Shown: positions 36,801 to 42,802 of the stretch, one piece after another
Position numbering within the stretch: position 1 is the stretch's first letter
Layout: every line of letters starts with the position of its first letter
From: Sipunculus nudus
Lineage: Eukaryota > Annelida > Sipuncula > Golfingiida > Sipunculidae
Assembly (NCBI GenBank): GCA_026874595.1
Contig: CM049309.1
Span: forward strand, 94,510,723-94,574,722
Reading direction: 5' to 3'
DNA length: 64,000 bases
The notes under the pieces: model-generated
Databases searched by the model: none
Seen by the model: only the letters and a program-made list of their open reading frames with translations
What the model was told of the DNA's origin: nothing
Made by a program: the position numbers and the translations under genes

Positions 36801-39077
36801 CCAGGGTATTTTCCCGGACAGCTGAACTCAAACAGCTTTCATGATTATTTCCTCGCATTTAACTCTCGTTCTTTCACACCTAATAAACTGCTATTTTCAT
36901 TTGATATAAACAGGATGCAGTTAACTTATGGTGAGGGCGTTTTATGCCTTGCAGGTGGACGTTATAGGTTCATTAAATGCTGAGTGAAATCAATATCACG
37001 AAACAGATTTCCCGATTGTGGTTTTCTTACTTATGTACTTATTAAATTGATGCTTGCTCTCATCAGTTCAAGAATTGGCGGTTCCAGCTCTTTTTAATAA
37101 TATTGTCTTCTGGACCGGTTGCAGAGAGTGCATGCAGCAACAAGGAGCGTATATCTTGCGCCAGGAAGCAGGACCACCTAACACCAATACTTCATTGGCT
37201 TCCTGTGCAACGGCGCATTGGTTTTTAAAATTTCATGATTGATTATTGATATACAAAGATGTAAATGGTCTGCGACCTATTGATGTTAAAAACCTTTTAA
37301 CTTTTTATGTTCCTGTAAAGCAGCTCAGGTCATCCACAGGCGCTTGAACTCCTATAAGTGTAGATTTCGGTTGAATTTTTTTACTTTTTTTTGGGGTCAT
37401 ATCCTTATAACTATTACTTACCTGACATTTTCCTAGCGTTTTTCACACTATATGGTCCATCATTTTATTATTTACTTAATATTTGGGAATCTTAATCAAA
37501 TAATAATAATTTTTGGGTAATTTCCTTATGTAACTATTACTTACCTGACATTTTCCTAGCGTTTTTCCCACTATAAGGTCCATCATTTTATTATTTACTT
37601 ATTATTTGGGAATCTTAAATAATAATAATTTTTGGGTAATTTCCTTATGTAACTATTACTTACCTGACATTTTCCTAGCGTTTTTCACACTATATGGTCC
37701 ATCATTTTATTATTTACTTAATATTTGGGAATCTTAATCAAATAATAATATTTTTTTGGTAATTTCCTTATGTAACTGTTACTTATCTGACATTTTCCTA
37801 GCGTTTTTCACACTATATGGTCCATCATTTTATTATTTACTTAATATTTGGGAATCTTAATCAAATAATAATAATTTTTGGGTAATTTCCTTATGTAACT
37901 GTTACTTATCTGACATTTTCCTAGCGTTTTTCCCACTATAAGGTCCATCATTTTATTATTTACTTAATATTTAGGAATCTTAACTTTTCAACTATGTTGC
38001 ACCAAAAAAAAAATTTAATACTGTTTAGCCGTGATATAATGGCATACAAACAAAAACTTAAATAGAAATACTTAAATGTTTATGTAAATATATCAGCCAG
38101 ACAGTCTCAGAGAAGGCTTACAGTTAATTGTCAATTGATAGCCTGACAAATTAATCTTAACAGGGGGATATACGGTAGAACATTCCACATGACCTCTTAT
38201 TTATCGCTGCACTTGACGATATCCTGCCGACAAGCTGCAATATAAAGCAAGTCCTACAGCTGATTGCACATTTGTCTCCGTGGTCACGGATTCATTTTTT
38301 ATATGTTGCCATGTGTGAAACAAGTCAACCTTAAAAAATAACGACTATCAACTCTGCCGTGTATGGCGTTATCTCCAGCGTTGTTGGACCAGATTTGATA
38401 AAAAGCTTGGCCCGCTATGGATGATTTATATTTCGACGAGCCAATTTGCTTCCTTCCTACATGCCACATATACATGTTTGGTTTACTAGATATTTATTTC
38501 AGGATAAACTGTTTAACCTTAGTACGGCTTGGTGTAAGCTGCGCCATTGACATGCGCGCCAACGCATAACTTATAAATAATGTGTTTTATCATTGAATAT
38601 AACATCTATCGGTTCCAATCTGCATGGGGCAACGGGGCGGGAGGCGGAACTGCATGTCATTAAAAGCTTTTCTATAAATAGATTTGCAAATATTGTAAAT
38701 TATTCCTGGAAAGTAAAGACCATTATGTCGTTGGACGTTCACGTAGCTTACAGTTCACACAACGAATATCTAAACTCAAATGAATTCGAGTCAAACATTT
38801 GAAGCTTGTTATAACATCTGTTTGTACATTCGGCGATAAAGTTCAGTGCATGGAGGCCGCCGGGTTACAGGCCTTATATATATATATATTTATATATATA
38901 TATCTATATATGTTACATGGGCATCGGTATTAGTATACTGCATGTACACGTGTGTGTATGCGATGCTTAATTTTTGAGGTCTAAGTGTAAATACACTGAT
39001 AAACAATTAAATAACGGATCCGTGTTTATCTTTGATACACTGACTTACCCATCGGAGTCGTGTTCAATCTCTTGCAT
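6719..39077 (-). CDS. UCKL1: UCKL1, uridine-cytidine kinase-like 1 (split gene, 11 exons seen, 3' end off window)
   Basis: Eleven exons on the minus strand join in phase into 422 codons without a stop. In order they encode a Ser/Thr/Pro/Arg-rich N-terminus, the conserved [11 protein letters not shown] segment, a P-loop (GGSASGKT, residues 92-99), DSFYK with the presumed catalytic Asp (about residue 120), [21 protein letters not shown], the [17 protein letters not shown] lid region, and then the start of the uracil phosphoribosyltransferase-like half with [12 protein letters not shown] and [14 protein letters not shown]. This kinase-plus-UPRTase order is specific to UCKL1. UCKL proteins belong to the pyrimidine salvage family (uridine or cytidine to UMP or CMP). 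Whether the UPRT half is active in animals is doubtful from family knowledge. Human UCKL1 is about 548 residues, so roughly 125 residues and the stop lie left of position 1. Introns are rich in arrays and transposons; intron 9 alone is 14.8 kb. The recognition is secure; exon 1 is the least certain part. Confidence 0.95.
6842..9025 (-). other. UCKL1 intron 10 (GC-AG), mostly unique
   Basis: No gene, RNA or clear transposon boundary is visible. The sequence is AT-rich and apparently single-copy within the window. Short frames such as 7597-7800 minus and 8568-8768 plus are unremarkable. Confidence 0.5.
9026..9088 (-). CDS. UCKL1: UCKL1 exon 10 (21 codons, followed by a GC donor)
   Basis: Encodes [21 protein letters not shown], equivalent to the TPQG..YAGK stretch before the ..GVSILRAG motif. 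Acceptor TTTTGCAG at 9090-9089. The exon must end at AAG (9026) to join exon 11 in frame, so the donor is GCAAGC, a GC-AG intron. There is no GT nearby that keeps both frame and homology. Confidence 0.85.
9451..10985 (+). repeat. Satellite part 1: about 20 copies of a 77-bp unit
   Basis: TGATGTTAACTG recurs at exactly 77-bp spacing from about 9453 to 10915. Each unit is two ~38-bp halves, both built on CTAGTCC(t/a)..CTGTCATACAT. Units differ mainly at CTAGTCCTGC / CTCGCCCTGC / CTCGCTCTGC, in an irregular order. It lies in UCKL1 intron 9, starting 360 bp from exon 10. The 60-residue frames repeat with the array and are not genes. Confidence 0.95.
10986..11960 (+). repeat. Satellite part 2: irregular ~37-40 bp monomers
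   Basis: Same monomer family (TAGTCCTGCTGTCATACATG) as the flanking arrays but without the strict dimer or tetramer periodicity. It contains a 46-bp non-satellite segment at 11775-11820 that is a near copy of the unique flank at 9354-9400. Confidence 0.9.
11961..14890 (+). repeat. Satellite part 3: 148-bp tetrameric higher-order units
   Basis: Four ~37-bp monomers form a 148-bp unit marked by TGATGTTCAATGTC, seen at about 12078, 12226, 12374, 12522 and 12670 and onward, with some 18 copies in all. A further period of about 596 bp (four tetramers) is visible: 12525-13115 and 13120-13705 share private variants such as TGTCTCGTCC and TACATTACCTTC. Confidence 0.92.
15098..17857 (+). mobile_element. 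Composite tandem-module element, family 4 (Helentron/HINE-like)
   Basis: Left end ACAAG (15098-15102) with GCGAAACTGTG at 15118-15128. The right end is CACAGGTTCGC (17842-17852), the inverted partner with one mismatch, then TAAAAA. Just before it is ACAGACGCCGGACGCCGCGA. Inside are two ~125-bp units with GGTGGCACCACC-type cores (15275-15480), repeats of CTGCACTGAGTGAACTCTTG (15540-15660, again near 15930), five ~28-bp copies of CCATGAGGTGATCACATG (15800-15910) and about five ~174-bp units with CAGCTTCC(c/t)ATAACTCAGCC (16670-17560). It has no protein of its own. That this is one element rather than several is inference from the matching ends. Confidence 0.55.
17968..18260 (+). mobile_element. 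tRNA-derived SINE
   Basis: A tRNA-like head runs from about 17968. The A-box-like TAGTGTAATGGCAAAGGTGC is followed 30-40 bp later by a B box GGGTTTGAATCC (18019-18030), the spacing of a pol III promoter. A non-tRNA body with CTGCCCAGCATTACAAATGA and AAGTGTTCTGAGCC follows, ending in an AT-rich tail (18248-18260). The head does not fold into an intact cloverleaf by eye, so this is a SINE rather than a tRNA gene. It is not part of the preceding element, which ends at 17857. Confidence 0.65.
18326..18817. mobile_element. Possible TTAA-flanked MITE
   Basis: A 492-bp segment has TTAAAGGG at its left end and CCCTTTAA at its right end (an 8-bp inverted repeat that includes TTAA), and its interior is more GC-rich than the flanks. 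TTAA duplications are typical of piggyBac- and Kolobok-type transposons. The inverted repeat is short, so this may be coincidental. Confidence 0.35.
18818..19544. other. Intron 9 sequence, no gene seen
   Basis: Unique-looking AT-rich sequence without coding signal. The 74-residue frame at 19196-19420 (minus) has no recognisable family or splice context. Confidence 0.4.
19545..20367 (+). mobile_element. Family-1 tandem-module element, one module with complete 3' end
   Basis: It carries one module homologous to 1735-2387 (AAACGTGCCATCGCCAAAGT; GATATTAGGCAGCCTTGAAG), then a GGACGGATGGCCGGACGGCT tract (20279 onward), the palindrome at 20335-20363 (AGCTCAGATGACT, AGTCAGCTGAGCT) and an A-run. The left boundary is approximate. 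Short minus-strand frames read through it are not genes. Confidence 0.65.
20575..20910 (+). repeat. GGTGGCGCCACC-containing units and one 118-bp unit
   Basis: Two ~150-bp segments each begin with a GTAGGTTGCGCCACCT or GGCAGGTGGCGCCACCAA core followed by TATACACATGCAAAATTT, related to 15275-15480. One partial copy of the 118-bp unit that is tandem at 23415-23850 follows (20815-20908, CTCTCTTTGAAGCTCCTTAG). Confidence 0.6.
20911..21060 (+). repeat. (TAATAG)n microsatellite
   Basis: Runs of TAATAGTAATAG, interrupted by CAGGTTTTTCCATG and AAAAAAAATGAGC. It sits directly after a copy of the 118-bp unit. Confidence 0.85.
21394..21804. mobile_element. MITE with CTGTGGTTGGC termini, copy 1
   Basis: 411 bp between TA dinucleotides. 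The left terminus is TACTGTGGTTGGCTTCATAT and the right terminus ends AAAAAGGCAACCACAGTA. The match continues inward through TTCGCGAGG and CCTCGCGAA. Interior TTCGCGA words recur. TA target duplication and short TIRs suggest a Tc1/mariner-type non-autonomous element. A second copy is at 33267-33710. Confidence 0.75.
21805..23270. other. AT-rich intron 9 sequence, no gene seen
   Basis: About 1.5 kb of very AT-rich sequence with no coding signal, repeat boundary or RNA gene that I can support. Confidence 0.45.
23271..23400 (+). repeat. (TAATAG)n microsatellite, second locus
   Basis: TAATAG runs separated by ATACACCAG, AAGATAAAATGTGG and GAGAAATTGAAAG. It is followed at once by the 118-bp tandem array, repeating the association seen near 20911. 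Confidence 0.85.
23415..23850 (+). repeat. Tandem array, four ~118-bp units
   Basis: Units contain CATTCTATCAAAGATTCTAG / ACCACTCTATCAAAG, GAGAACACTGCAGTATGTCT, CTCTCTTTGAAGCTCCTTAG and GGACCATGCTTACC. The array ends about 50 bp from the donor of UCKL1 exon 9. A single partial copy is at 20815-20908. Confidence 0.9.
23903..23996 (-). CDS. UCKL1: UCKL1 exon 9 (UPRTase-like domain, [10 protein letters not shown])
   Basis: It encodes [20 protein letters not shown] and [11 protein letters not shown], matching the N-terminal helix of the phosphoribosyltransferase half. Acceptor CCTCCAG, donor AAG|GTAAAA. 94 bp completes the Arg codon split by intron 8 and ends in phase 0. A 118-bp tandem repeat ends about 50 bp beyond the donor. 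Confidence 0.93.
24798..24883 (-). repeat. 43-bp tandem duplication across the exon 8 splice donor
   Basis: 24798-24840 and 24841-24883 are directly adjacent 43-bp copies with five mismatches. The upstream-in-gene copy holds the last 26 coding bases of exon 8 (VKGLHTFI) and the donor GTAGGT. The other repeats the coding-like bases and has GTTGAT at the donor position (24814). Confidence 0.95.
24858..24976 (-). CDS. UCKL1: UCKL1 exon 8 (inter-domain linker; duplicated donor)
   Basis: It encodes [20 protein letters not shown] to [11 protein letters not shown] plus two bases. The linker is variable in the family but VKGLHTFIR is a conserved start of the UPRT half. Acceptor ATGATAG, donor ATCAG|GTAGGT. 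The last 26 bp of the exon and the following 17 bp of intron are duplicated immediately downstream (24798-24840), including a second, poorer donor. Confidence 0.92.
25281..25342 (-). CDS. UCKL1: UCKL1 exon 7 (end of kinase domain)
   Basis: It encodes [20 protein letters not shown], the last helix of the kinase domain. Acceptor TTTTTTTTAG, donor GAG|GTATGA. 62 bp enter in phase 1 and leave in phase 0, which fits exons 6 and 8. Confidence 0.93.
25343..25994 (-). other. UCKL1 intron 6, no feature seen
   Basis: AT-rich intron with no repeat or RNA gene that I can support. Other introns of the 3' half between 24000 and 26764, apart from the duplications listed, look equally plain. Confidence 0.5.
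25995..26184 (-). CDS. UCKL1: UCKL1 exon 6 (lid region [10 protein letters not shown]-type)
   Basis: It encodes [20 protein letters not shown] and then [39 protein letters not shown]. The Arg-rich lid segment binds phosphates of ATP in this family. Acceptor TTTTTACAG, donor AGAG|GTGAGA. 190 bp, phase 0 in and phase 1 out. Confidence 0.95.
26316..26486 (+). repeat. 79-bp tandem duplication in intron 5
   Basis: ACACAAAATTAGCAGGTGGT recurs at 26316 and 26395, and the shorter ACACAAAATTAG at 26474. The first two copies are nearly identical (one clear difference, CTCATG/CTCCTG), which suggests a recent event. Confidence 0.9.
26764..26835 (-). CDS. UCKL1: UCKL1 exon 5 ([13 protein letters not shown] strand)
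   Basis: 24 codons, [20 protein letters not shown] then EVLK, matching the conserved core strand that carries the FEGI motif of uridine kinases. Acceptor TTTCCAG, donor AAG|GTAAAC, phase 0 on both sides. Confidence 0.95.
27143..29418 (+). mobile_element. Family-3 tandem-module element, copy A (Helentron/HINE-like)
   Basis: Left end ACAAGTGACCC at 27143 with GCTCAGCCGACT at 27166-27177. About six modules of ~330 bp follow, each with a GGTGGCGCCACC-like core, CTGCAGAAACTGATGAAAC, ATGCAAAGAATCATGGTGAT, TTTTGTATCAAATTTTCCAT, GAATATGGGTAACAGAGACC and CCCTGTTAACAGA. An ACGGACAGACGGCCGG tract comes next. The right end is a palindrome at 29386-29414 whose right arm AGTCAGCTGAGC is the inverted partner of the left motif (11 of 12). 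It lies in UCKL1 intron 4 and has no coding capacity. Confidence 0.8.
29420..29940 (-). other. UCKL1 intron 4 remainder with G-run
   Basis: A G-run at 29474-29488 and otherwise unremarkable AT-rich sequence. No gene is seen. Confidence 0.5.
29941..30111 (-). CDS. UCKL1: UCKL1 exon 4 ([11 protein letters not shown], nucleoside-binding region)
   Basis: 57 codons beginning [20 protein letters not shown] and ending DKHK. The block [11 protein letters not shown] and [11 protein letters not shown] is the conserved uridine/cytidine-binding region of the family. Acceptor GAGCAG and donor AAG|GTGAGT; both junctions are in phase 0. Confidence 0.95.
30395..30501 (-). CDS. UCKL1: UCKL1 exon 3 (P-loop exon)
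   Basis: It encodes [20 protein letters not shown] through [17 protein letters not shown] is the Walker A nucleotide-binding loop of uridine kinases, and DSFYK carries the Asp that activates the nucleoside hydroxyl in this family. Acceptor CCAG at 30503-30502 and donor AAG|GTATGT at 30394. The 107 bp enter in phase 1 and leave in phase 0. Confidence 0.95.
30790..31190 (+). repeat. Intron 2 tandem array, ~50-60 bp monomers
   Basis: About seven monomers with ACATGTCATA(a/g)TGAC, TCAAGGTAGAACTGTTCCTA and ACTGATATTATT. A higher-order spacing near 149 bp is visible for GTCATAATGACTCGG (30825, 30973). Confidence 0.88.
31475..31710 (-). CDS. UCKL1: UCKL1 exon 2 (N-terminal linker and [11 protein letters not shown] motif)
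   Basis: The exon encodes residues 10-88 plus one base: a low-complexity basic/proline stretch ([20 protein letters not shown]) and then the UCKL1-specific [11 protein letters not shown] and AFVIG just before the P-loop. The donor is ATAG|GTGAGC at 31474. The acceptor I chose is CTGAGCAG at 31712-31711; an alternative is that the open frame starts at its own ATG further upstream (31748), giving an alternative N-terminus. Phase 2 in and phase 1 out fit both neighbours. A 71-bp tandem array begins within about 90 bp of its acceptor side. Confidence 0.85.
31797..32880 (+). repeat. Intron 1 tandem array, about fifteen 71-bp units
   Basis: The unit contains CATACAAACCTGTGACCCAC, ACTGGTTCCATTAAAAGCTG and AGGCTGGGTTAACCCTGAGT. 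Units are well conserved, with shared variants in neighbours (for example CAAACCTATGACC near 32228 and 32797). Minus-strand frames of about 100 residues inside it are products of the repeat. It begins some 90 bp from the exon 2 acceptor. Confidence 0.95.
32881..34051. mobile_element. Possible hAT-like element with GGTACAGGTAC repeats
   Basis: The left side has ACTTGGGGATTGGCCAGGTA. The right end, read on the minus strand, starts CAGGGTTGGGGCCAGGTAC. Between them, GGTACAGGTAC words cluster at 32904 and 33900-34040. CAGGGTTGGG-type ends are common for hAT non-autonomous elements. I could not identify an 8-bp target duplication, and the MITE at 33267-33710 sits inside it. Confidence 0.35.
33267..33710. 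mobile_element. MITE with CTGTGGTTGGC termini, copy 2
   Basis: 444 bp from TACTGTGGTTGGCT to AGCCAACCACAGTA, a perfect 14-bp inverted repeat including TA at each end. It shares interior TTCGCGA-type words with copy 1 at 21394-21804. The overlapping short frames on both strands are not genes. Confidence 0.8.
34052..34396 (+). mobile_element. Family-1 element, 3' half only
   Basis: It matches 2020-2390 (GTGGTTTTGATATTAGGCTG, GGTCTTACGGTTTCAAAACG), then an ACGG-rich tract, the palindrome at 34362-34390 and AAAAAA. The 5' half is missing; its place is taken by the hAT-like segment. Confidence 0.7.
34733..34860 (+). repeat. G-run and GGGGGGT..CCCCCC inverted words
   Basis: A G-run at 34733-34748 is followed by TGGGGGGTCTCCCCCCACAT and, 80 bp on, ATGGGGGGTTCCCCCCATC. 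Each is a small near-palindrome. Origin unknown. Confidence 0.5.
34970..35042 (+). mobile_element. tRNA-like SINE head or tRNA pseudogene fragment
   Basis: GCATGGTGTAATGGCATTAA resembles an A box, and GGATCGATTCCAG about 40 bp later a B box. No acceptor stem pairing is evident and no SINE body is recognised, so it is likely a fragment. Confidence 0.4.
35283..36304. mobile_element. Mutator-like (MULE) non-autonomous element with 122-bp TIRs
   Basis: Inverted repeats 35284-35405 and 36182-36303 are identical over 122 bp by eye. They are flanked by the 9-bp direct repeat CAAAAAGAC (35274-35282 and 36305-36313), the duplication length typical of MULEs. Each TIR includes a perfect 24-bp palindrome (35297-35320, 36267-36290; half-site ACCCAAAACACC). 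The interior has CTGCCGATTCCCA-type short repeats (35525-35595) and CT-rich sequence (35660-35860). There is no transposase. It sits in UCKL1 intron 1. Confidence 0.85.
35660..35870 (+). repeat. CT-rich simple repeat with a 26-bp direct repeat
   Basis: (TC)n and (TTTC)n runs inside the MULE. TCCTTATGCTTCCATGATAT occurs at about 35778 and again at about 35855. Confidence 0.8.
36355..36705 (-). other. Unassigned 116-codon open frame in UCKL1 intron 1
   Basis: The frame is more balanced in composition than its surroundings. Cys-containing segments include [22 protein letters not shown] and [24 protein letters not shown] sequence could serve as donor. I recognise no family. It could be a cassette exon, a remnant of an unrelated element, or chance. 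Confidence 0.15.
37105..37330 (+). pseudogene. Decayed non-LTR retrotransposon (LINE) reverse-transcriptase tail
   Basis: One frame reads ...[20 protein letters not shown] and then GF before a stop. ARK-DH-TPILHSLHWLPV-RI is the well-known C-terminal region of LINE ORF2 proteins (Jockey/CR1/L2-like groups). Stops and frameshifts follow, with a recognisable echo of 'VCDL' (NGL-P-YL in intact copies). It is a short, dead fragment on the strand opposite the host gene. Confidence 0.7.
37400..37990 (+). repeat. Tandem array, five ~122-bp units
   Basis: Units contain TTACCTGACATTTTCCTAGC, GTTTTTC(a/c)CACTATA(t/a)GGTCC and ATCATTTTATTATTTACTTA. CCTGACATTTTCC-type landmarks recur about every 122 bp. 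It lies in UCKL1 intron 1. Confidence 0.93.
38874..38912. repeat. (TA)n microsatellite
   Basis: A nearly pure TA run broken by single T or C changes, in UCKL1 intron 1 about 140 bp from the exon 1 donor. Confidence 0.9.
39049..39077 (-). CDS. UCKL1: UCKL1 exon 1 (start codon; 9 codons plus 2 nt)
   Basis: On the minus strand ATG (39077-39075) opens MQEIEHDSD plus GG, followed directly by the perfect donor GTAAGT at 39048-39043. The two leftover bases complete a Gly codon with the first base of exon 2, so phase agrees. An in-frame TAA lies three codons upstream, so this is the first possible ATG of the frame, and there is an A at -3. UCKL1 genes are known to start with a short acidic/polar exon of low conservation, so similarity cannot confirm it. 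The call rests on the ATG, donor quality, phase and the upstream stop. Intron 1 would be 7.3 kb. No TATA box is evident upstream; the promoter should lie in about 39078-39500. Confidence 0.6.
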
Positions 39078-40375
39078 GATACACAGTTACACACTCTTAG
39101 CTGTAAACACTGAACAGTAAACAACCTGTGCTCTGTTGTTGAACACGTCGGCATTCACTACATGCGGGTTTTGTGTTAATGCTGTACATATGAATATTGA
39201 CGAACTGTGGTCCCACTTTTATTAGGTCAGATGGGCCCATTTTGGGGACCACTTTGATAGCTTCCCAGCCGTACTTGTGCATGTTGCATATTATGATAAA
39301 TCGGTGGGAAAATGGCTACTATTGTACGTATAATATGTGGTTAAAAGAATATAAACGGACTCGCATGGTACATTATGGTGGGTGCCCTTCCCCTTGTTTG
39401 ACTGCGATAATGGATTTTATAATGAATATTCCAAGACGAGTTTAGTTTTGATTTAGTTGAACTAAATATAAACTCCACACTCCAAAAAACCTTTCATATA
39501 ATTTTTTGTTTGAGAATTTTCATCAAATTCAAGTTCGCTGTACGTACTGTGAACAATGTGGACCTTTAGTATTATAAATAACAGCTAGCTAGTGTACTTA
39601 TTTTCAGCTTGATGATCAGTTCAATGTGTGGTTAACTGTAGGTACAAATAGCAGATTATAGCACAACTTGCCTGACACAAGCAAGCTTTACTATCTGTAC
39701 CTAAGTGTACTGGTGAGGTTTAGCGGCTGAATATTTTAAATCTTAACGAATTAATTAAAGTGTTACATTCTTTACAAAAATAAAGATTTTTACTATACTT
39801 AGATTTATTAAGAAAATTAAGATTTTTAAATAAGAACATTGAACTAAATAACCCTGTTTCAATAATTTAACCATTAAAACCCTTTCATTCATAGCCAGGA
39901 CACCGGCTAAACACAATAGTGTTTTCGCAGTAGTTATACCGATAGCATAAAATATATAAAATATTGTAAATTTATACAAAGCTGACATTTTTTGTCACAC
40001 AAGTTTAATTTGACATTTTTTACCTTCCCTCAGTTGTCATGAAATGAAATTCATAGAATATTCACCAGATTGTGCAGCCCGTACCCTTGCATGCATAATC
40101 ACAAGACCCTTTACCGCTGGTTGTAATTAATTTGCAGGGCTTTTATATGACAAAATAGCTATTTTTTAAAATAAAAATACATTGCAAACTTGATGTATTT
40201 CCTGTAACCGAAACAAAAAACCATAAAGGGAAAGACCTGGGAGAGAAATGTAATTCACCACAGTAAATTAACGGTACAGGTAAAGGTAATTCAACAAAGC
40301 TGAATGATAGCGTTTCTAAGAGCGAAGTACAGTGAAGCTTGACTTAACCGCTAATTAAAGGTAGAGGAGGGATTT
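39078..40375 (-). other. Presumed UCKL1 5' UTR and promoter region; otherwise empty
   Basis: Immediately upstream of the proposed start codon on the minus strand, an in-frame TAA bounds the reading frame. No TATA box or initiator can be assigned by eye and there is no strong CpG island. Beyond about 39500 it is AT-rich with no coding signal. Confidence 0.3.
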
Positions 40376-41640
40376 ATAGGCCCATGTGTGACGTCCATGA
40401 CCCGTACTCATGTCTGACGCCCATGACCCGTACCCATGTATGACGCCCATGACCCGTACCCATGTCTGACGCAAATGATCCGTACCCATGTCTGACGCCC
40501 ATGACCCGTACCCATGTCTGACGCCCTTGACCCGTACCCATGTCTGACGCCCATGACCCGTACCCGAGTCTGACGCCCATTACCCGTACCCATGTCCGCC
40601 GTCAATGACCCGTACCCATGTCTGACGCCAATGACCCATACCCATGTCTGCCGCCAACGACACGGCCGTATCCATGTCTGACGCCATGACCCGTACCCAT
40701 GTCTAACGCCCATGACCCGTACCCATGTCTGACGCCCATGACCCTACCCATGTCTGACGCTCATGACCCGTACCCATGTCTGACGCCCATGACCCGTACC
40801 CATGTCTGACGCCCATGACCCGTACCCGAGTCTGACGTCCATGACCCGTACCCATGTCTGACGCAAATGATCCGTATTCATGTCTGACGCCAATGACCCG
40901 TACCCATGTCTGACGCCCATGACCCGTACCCATGTCTGACGCCCATGACCCGTACCCGAGTTTGACGCCCATTACCTGTACCGAAGTCCGCCGTCAATGA
41001 CCCGTACCCATGTCTGACGCCAATGACCCATACCCATGTCTGCCGCCAACGACACGGCCGTATCCATGTCTGACGCCATGACCCGTTCCCATGTCTGACG
41101 CCCATGACCCGTACCCATGTCTGACGCCCATGACCCTACCCATGTCTGACGCTCATGACCCGTACCCATGTCTGACGCCCATGACCCGTACCCATGTCTG
41201 ACGCCCATGACCCGTACCCGAGTCTGACGCCCATTACCCGTACCCATGTCTGCCGTCAATGACCCGTACCCATGTCTGACGCCAAAGACACGGCCGTATC
41301 CATATCTGAGGCCAATAACCCGTATCCATGTCTGCCGCCAATGACCCGCATCTATGTCTGACGCCAATGACCCGTACCCAAGTCTGACGCCAATGACCTA
41401 TATCCATGTTTGATGCCCATGGCCCGTATCTATGTCTGACGGGAATGCATGACCCGTACCAAAGTCTGACGCGAATGACCCGTATCCATGTCTACCGCCC
41501 ATTACTATATTCATGTCTGGCTCCCATGACCCGTTACCATGCATGCCGCCTAGGACCTGTACAAATGCCTGCCGCCCATGACTAGTTACCATGTCTGACG
41601 CCAATGACGCGTAACCATGCCTTCCGCCCATGACCAGTAC
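40376..41640 (+). repeat. 26-bp minisatellite, about 48 copies
   Basis: Unit of ACGCCCATGACCCGTACCC plus ATGTCTG. A higher-order period near 393 bp is marked by ACACGGCCGTATCCATGTCT (40659, 41052, variant at 41287). Because the minus-strand unit lacks stops in every frame, frames up to 131 residues appear (GVRHGYGSWASDMGTG). These are repeat products. The last ~240 bp (41400-41640) are diverged edge units. Confidence 0.95.
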
Positions 41641-41989
41641 CCATGCACAATTGATTGGAAAGGGCGCATTCTTTTTTAACATTTTTCTTGGAGTTTTAGC
41701 GCGGAAGGCGACCAAACAGGGATGCGAACCAACAACCTTGTGTTCACAAGTCTTCTTGAAAACATAACCTTTCTGAAAGACCTTGCAAAATCTTTACAAG
41801 CCAGGCGCGAAACAAGCGGGTTTACTCTATTGCCTTCAGACAGTTCGTAAAAGCGAGGTCAATATGAAGTTACTATAGTAACAGGTGGCAATGATGTTTT
41901 ACCCTTAATGGCTTGCCTGAATACAGGCCACAAATCGCTTTCAAACACACACAGTTGCTTGACAATCAAAAATCCTAGAAGATCATAAA

Positions 41990-42760
41990 AAAAACTTGAA
42001 AATCATATTTTTCTCAGAACTTTGTTAAAAATTGTCCTATTTATATGAAACATTTTGTTCCTATGTTATCCCAATCAGATGATTTAATCTACTGTAATTT
42101 CATTTGTGTCAGTATGTCATTATGTCCGTCTGTTCGCCAGTTATCGTCAAGTTCGCCTTCTTGCTTGCTCGTTTGACTGACATATGGCATTCCAGAAGCC
42201 AGAATTTTTTAGCAATCACTGTGATTCTTATACAGTTGATAAAACCTGATTTACGAGATTTTACTGTTCTCGCTCTACAGGCCACAATTCTCAAACAACT
42301 GTCCTGAAATTTATACATTTGATAAAAAAACTCCTATCACGCAATTTTTATTTACTAGATCGGTCAAAGGTCAAGGTCATGGAAAACCTCAAAATCTTAT
42401 TCTCCTCATAACTTTTCCATAAATTGTCCTACCAGCATAAACTGTACCCCCTTTTATTCGTCTATGTATGCCGTCCCCATTAAGAGTTTTCCTCACCTGT
42501 CATCCAGGTTGTGTTAGTCTGTCACTATATCTGTCTAATGATGTCAGCTTCGTCTGCTCACTTCTTCTTTTGCTTGACATATGTCATTCTACAGTCCACA
42601 ACTTTTGGGCAATTGCTCTGAAAATCATTCAATTTATAAAATCTACAATATGGTCTGTCTGTCCGTCTGTCAATTTCTATTTCCGGCAAGCGCTCGACCA
42701 CCGGTCGTCTAGTTTGTTGGTTATTCGGTTTGTCTGTTAGCAACTTAAGTCAAAAGGTTT
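41990..42760 (+). repeat. Two diverged ~400-bp modules
   Basis: 41990-42310 and 42360-42740 share a loose order of words: TTNTCTCATAACTTT-like, AATTGTCCTA, TGTCTGTC, TTGACATATG(g/t)CATTC and TTTTNNGCAAT. This looks like an old tandem-module repeat. Frames on either strand are not convincing. Confidence 0.45.
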
Positions 42761-42802
42761 AGATTTAATAAAAATTTATGGGGGAAAAGTATAAACACCT
42801 CG

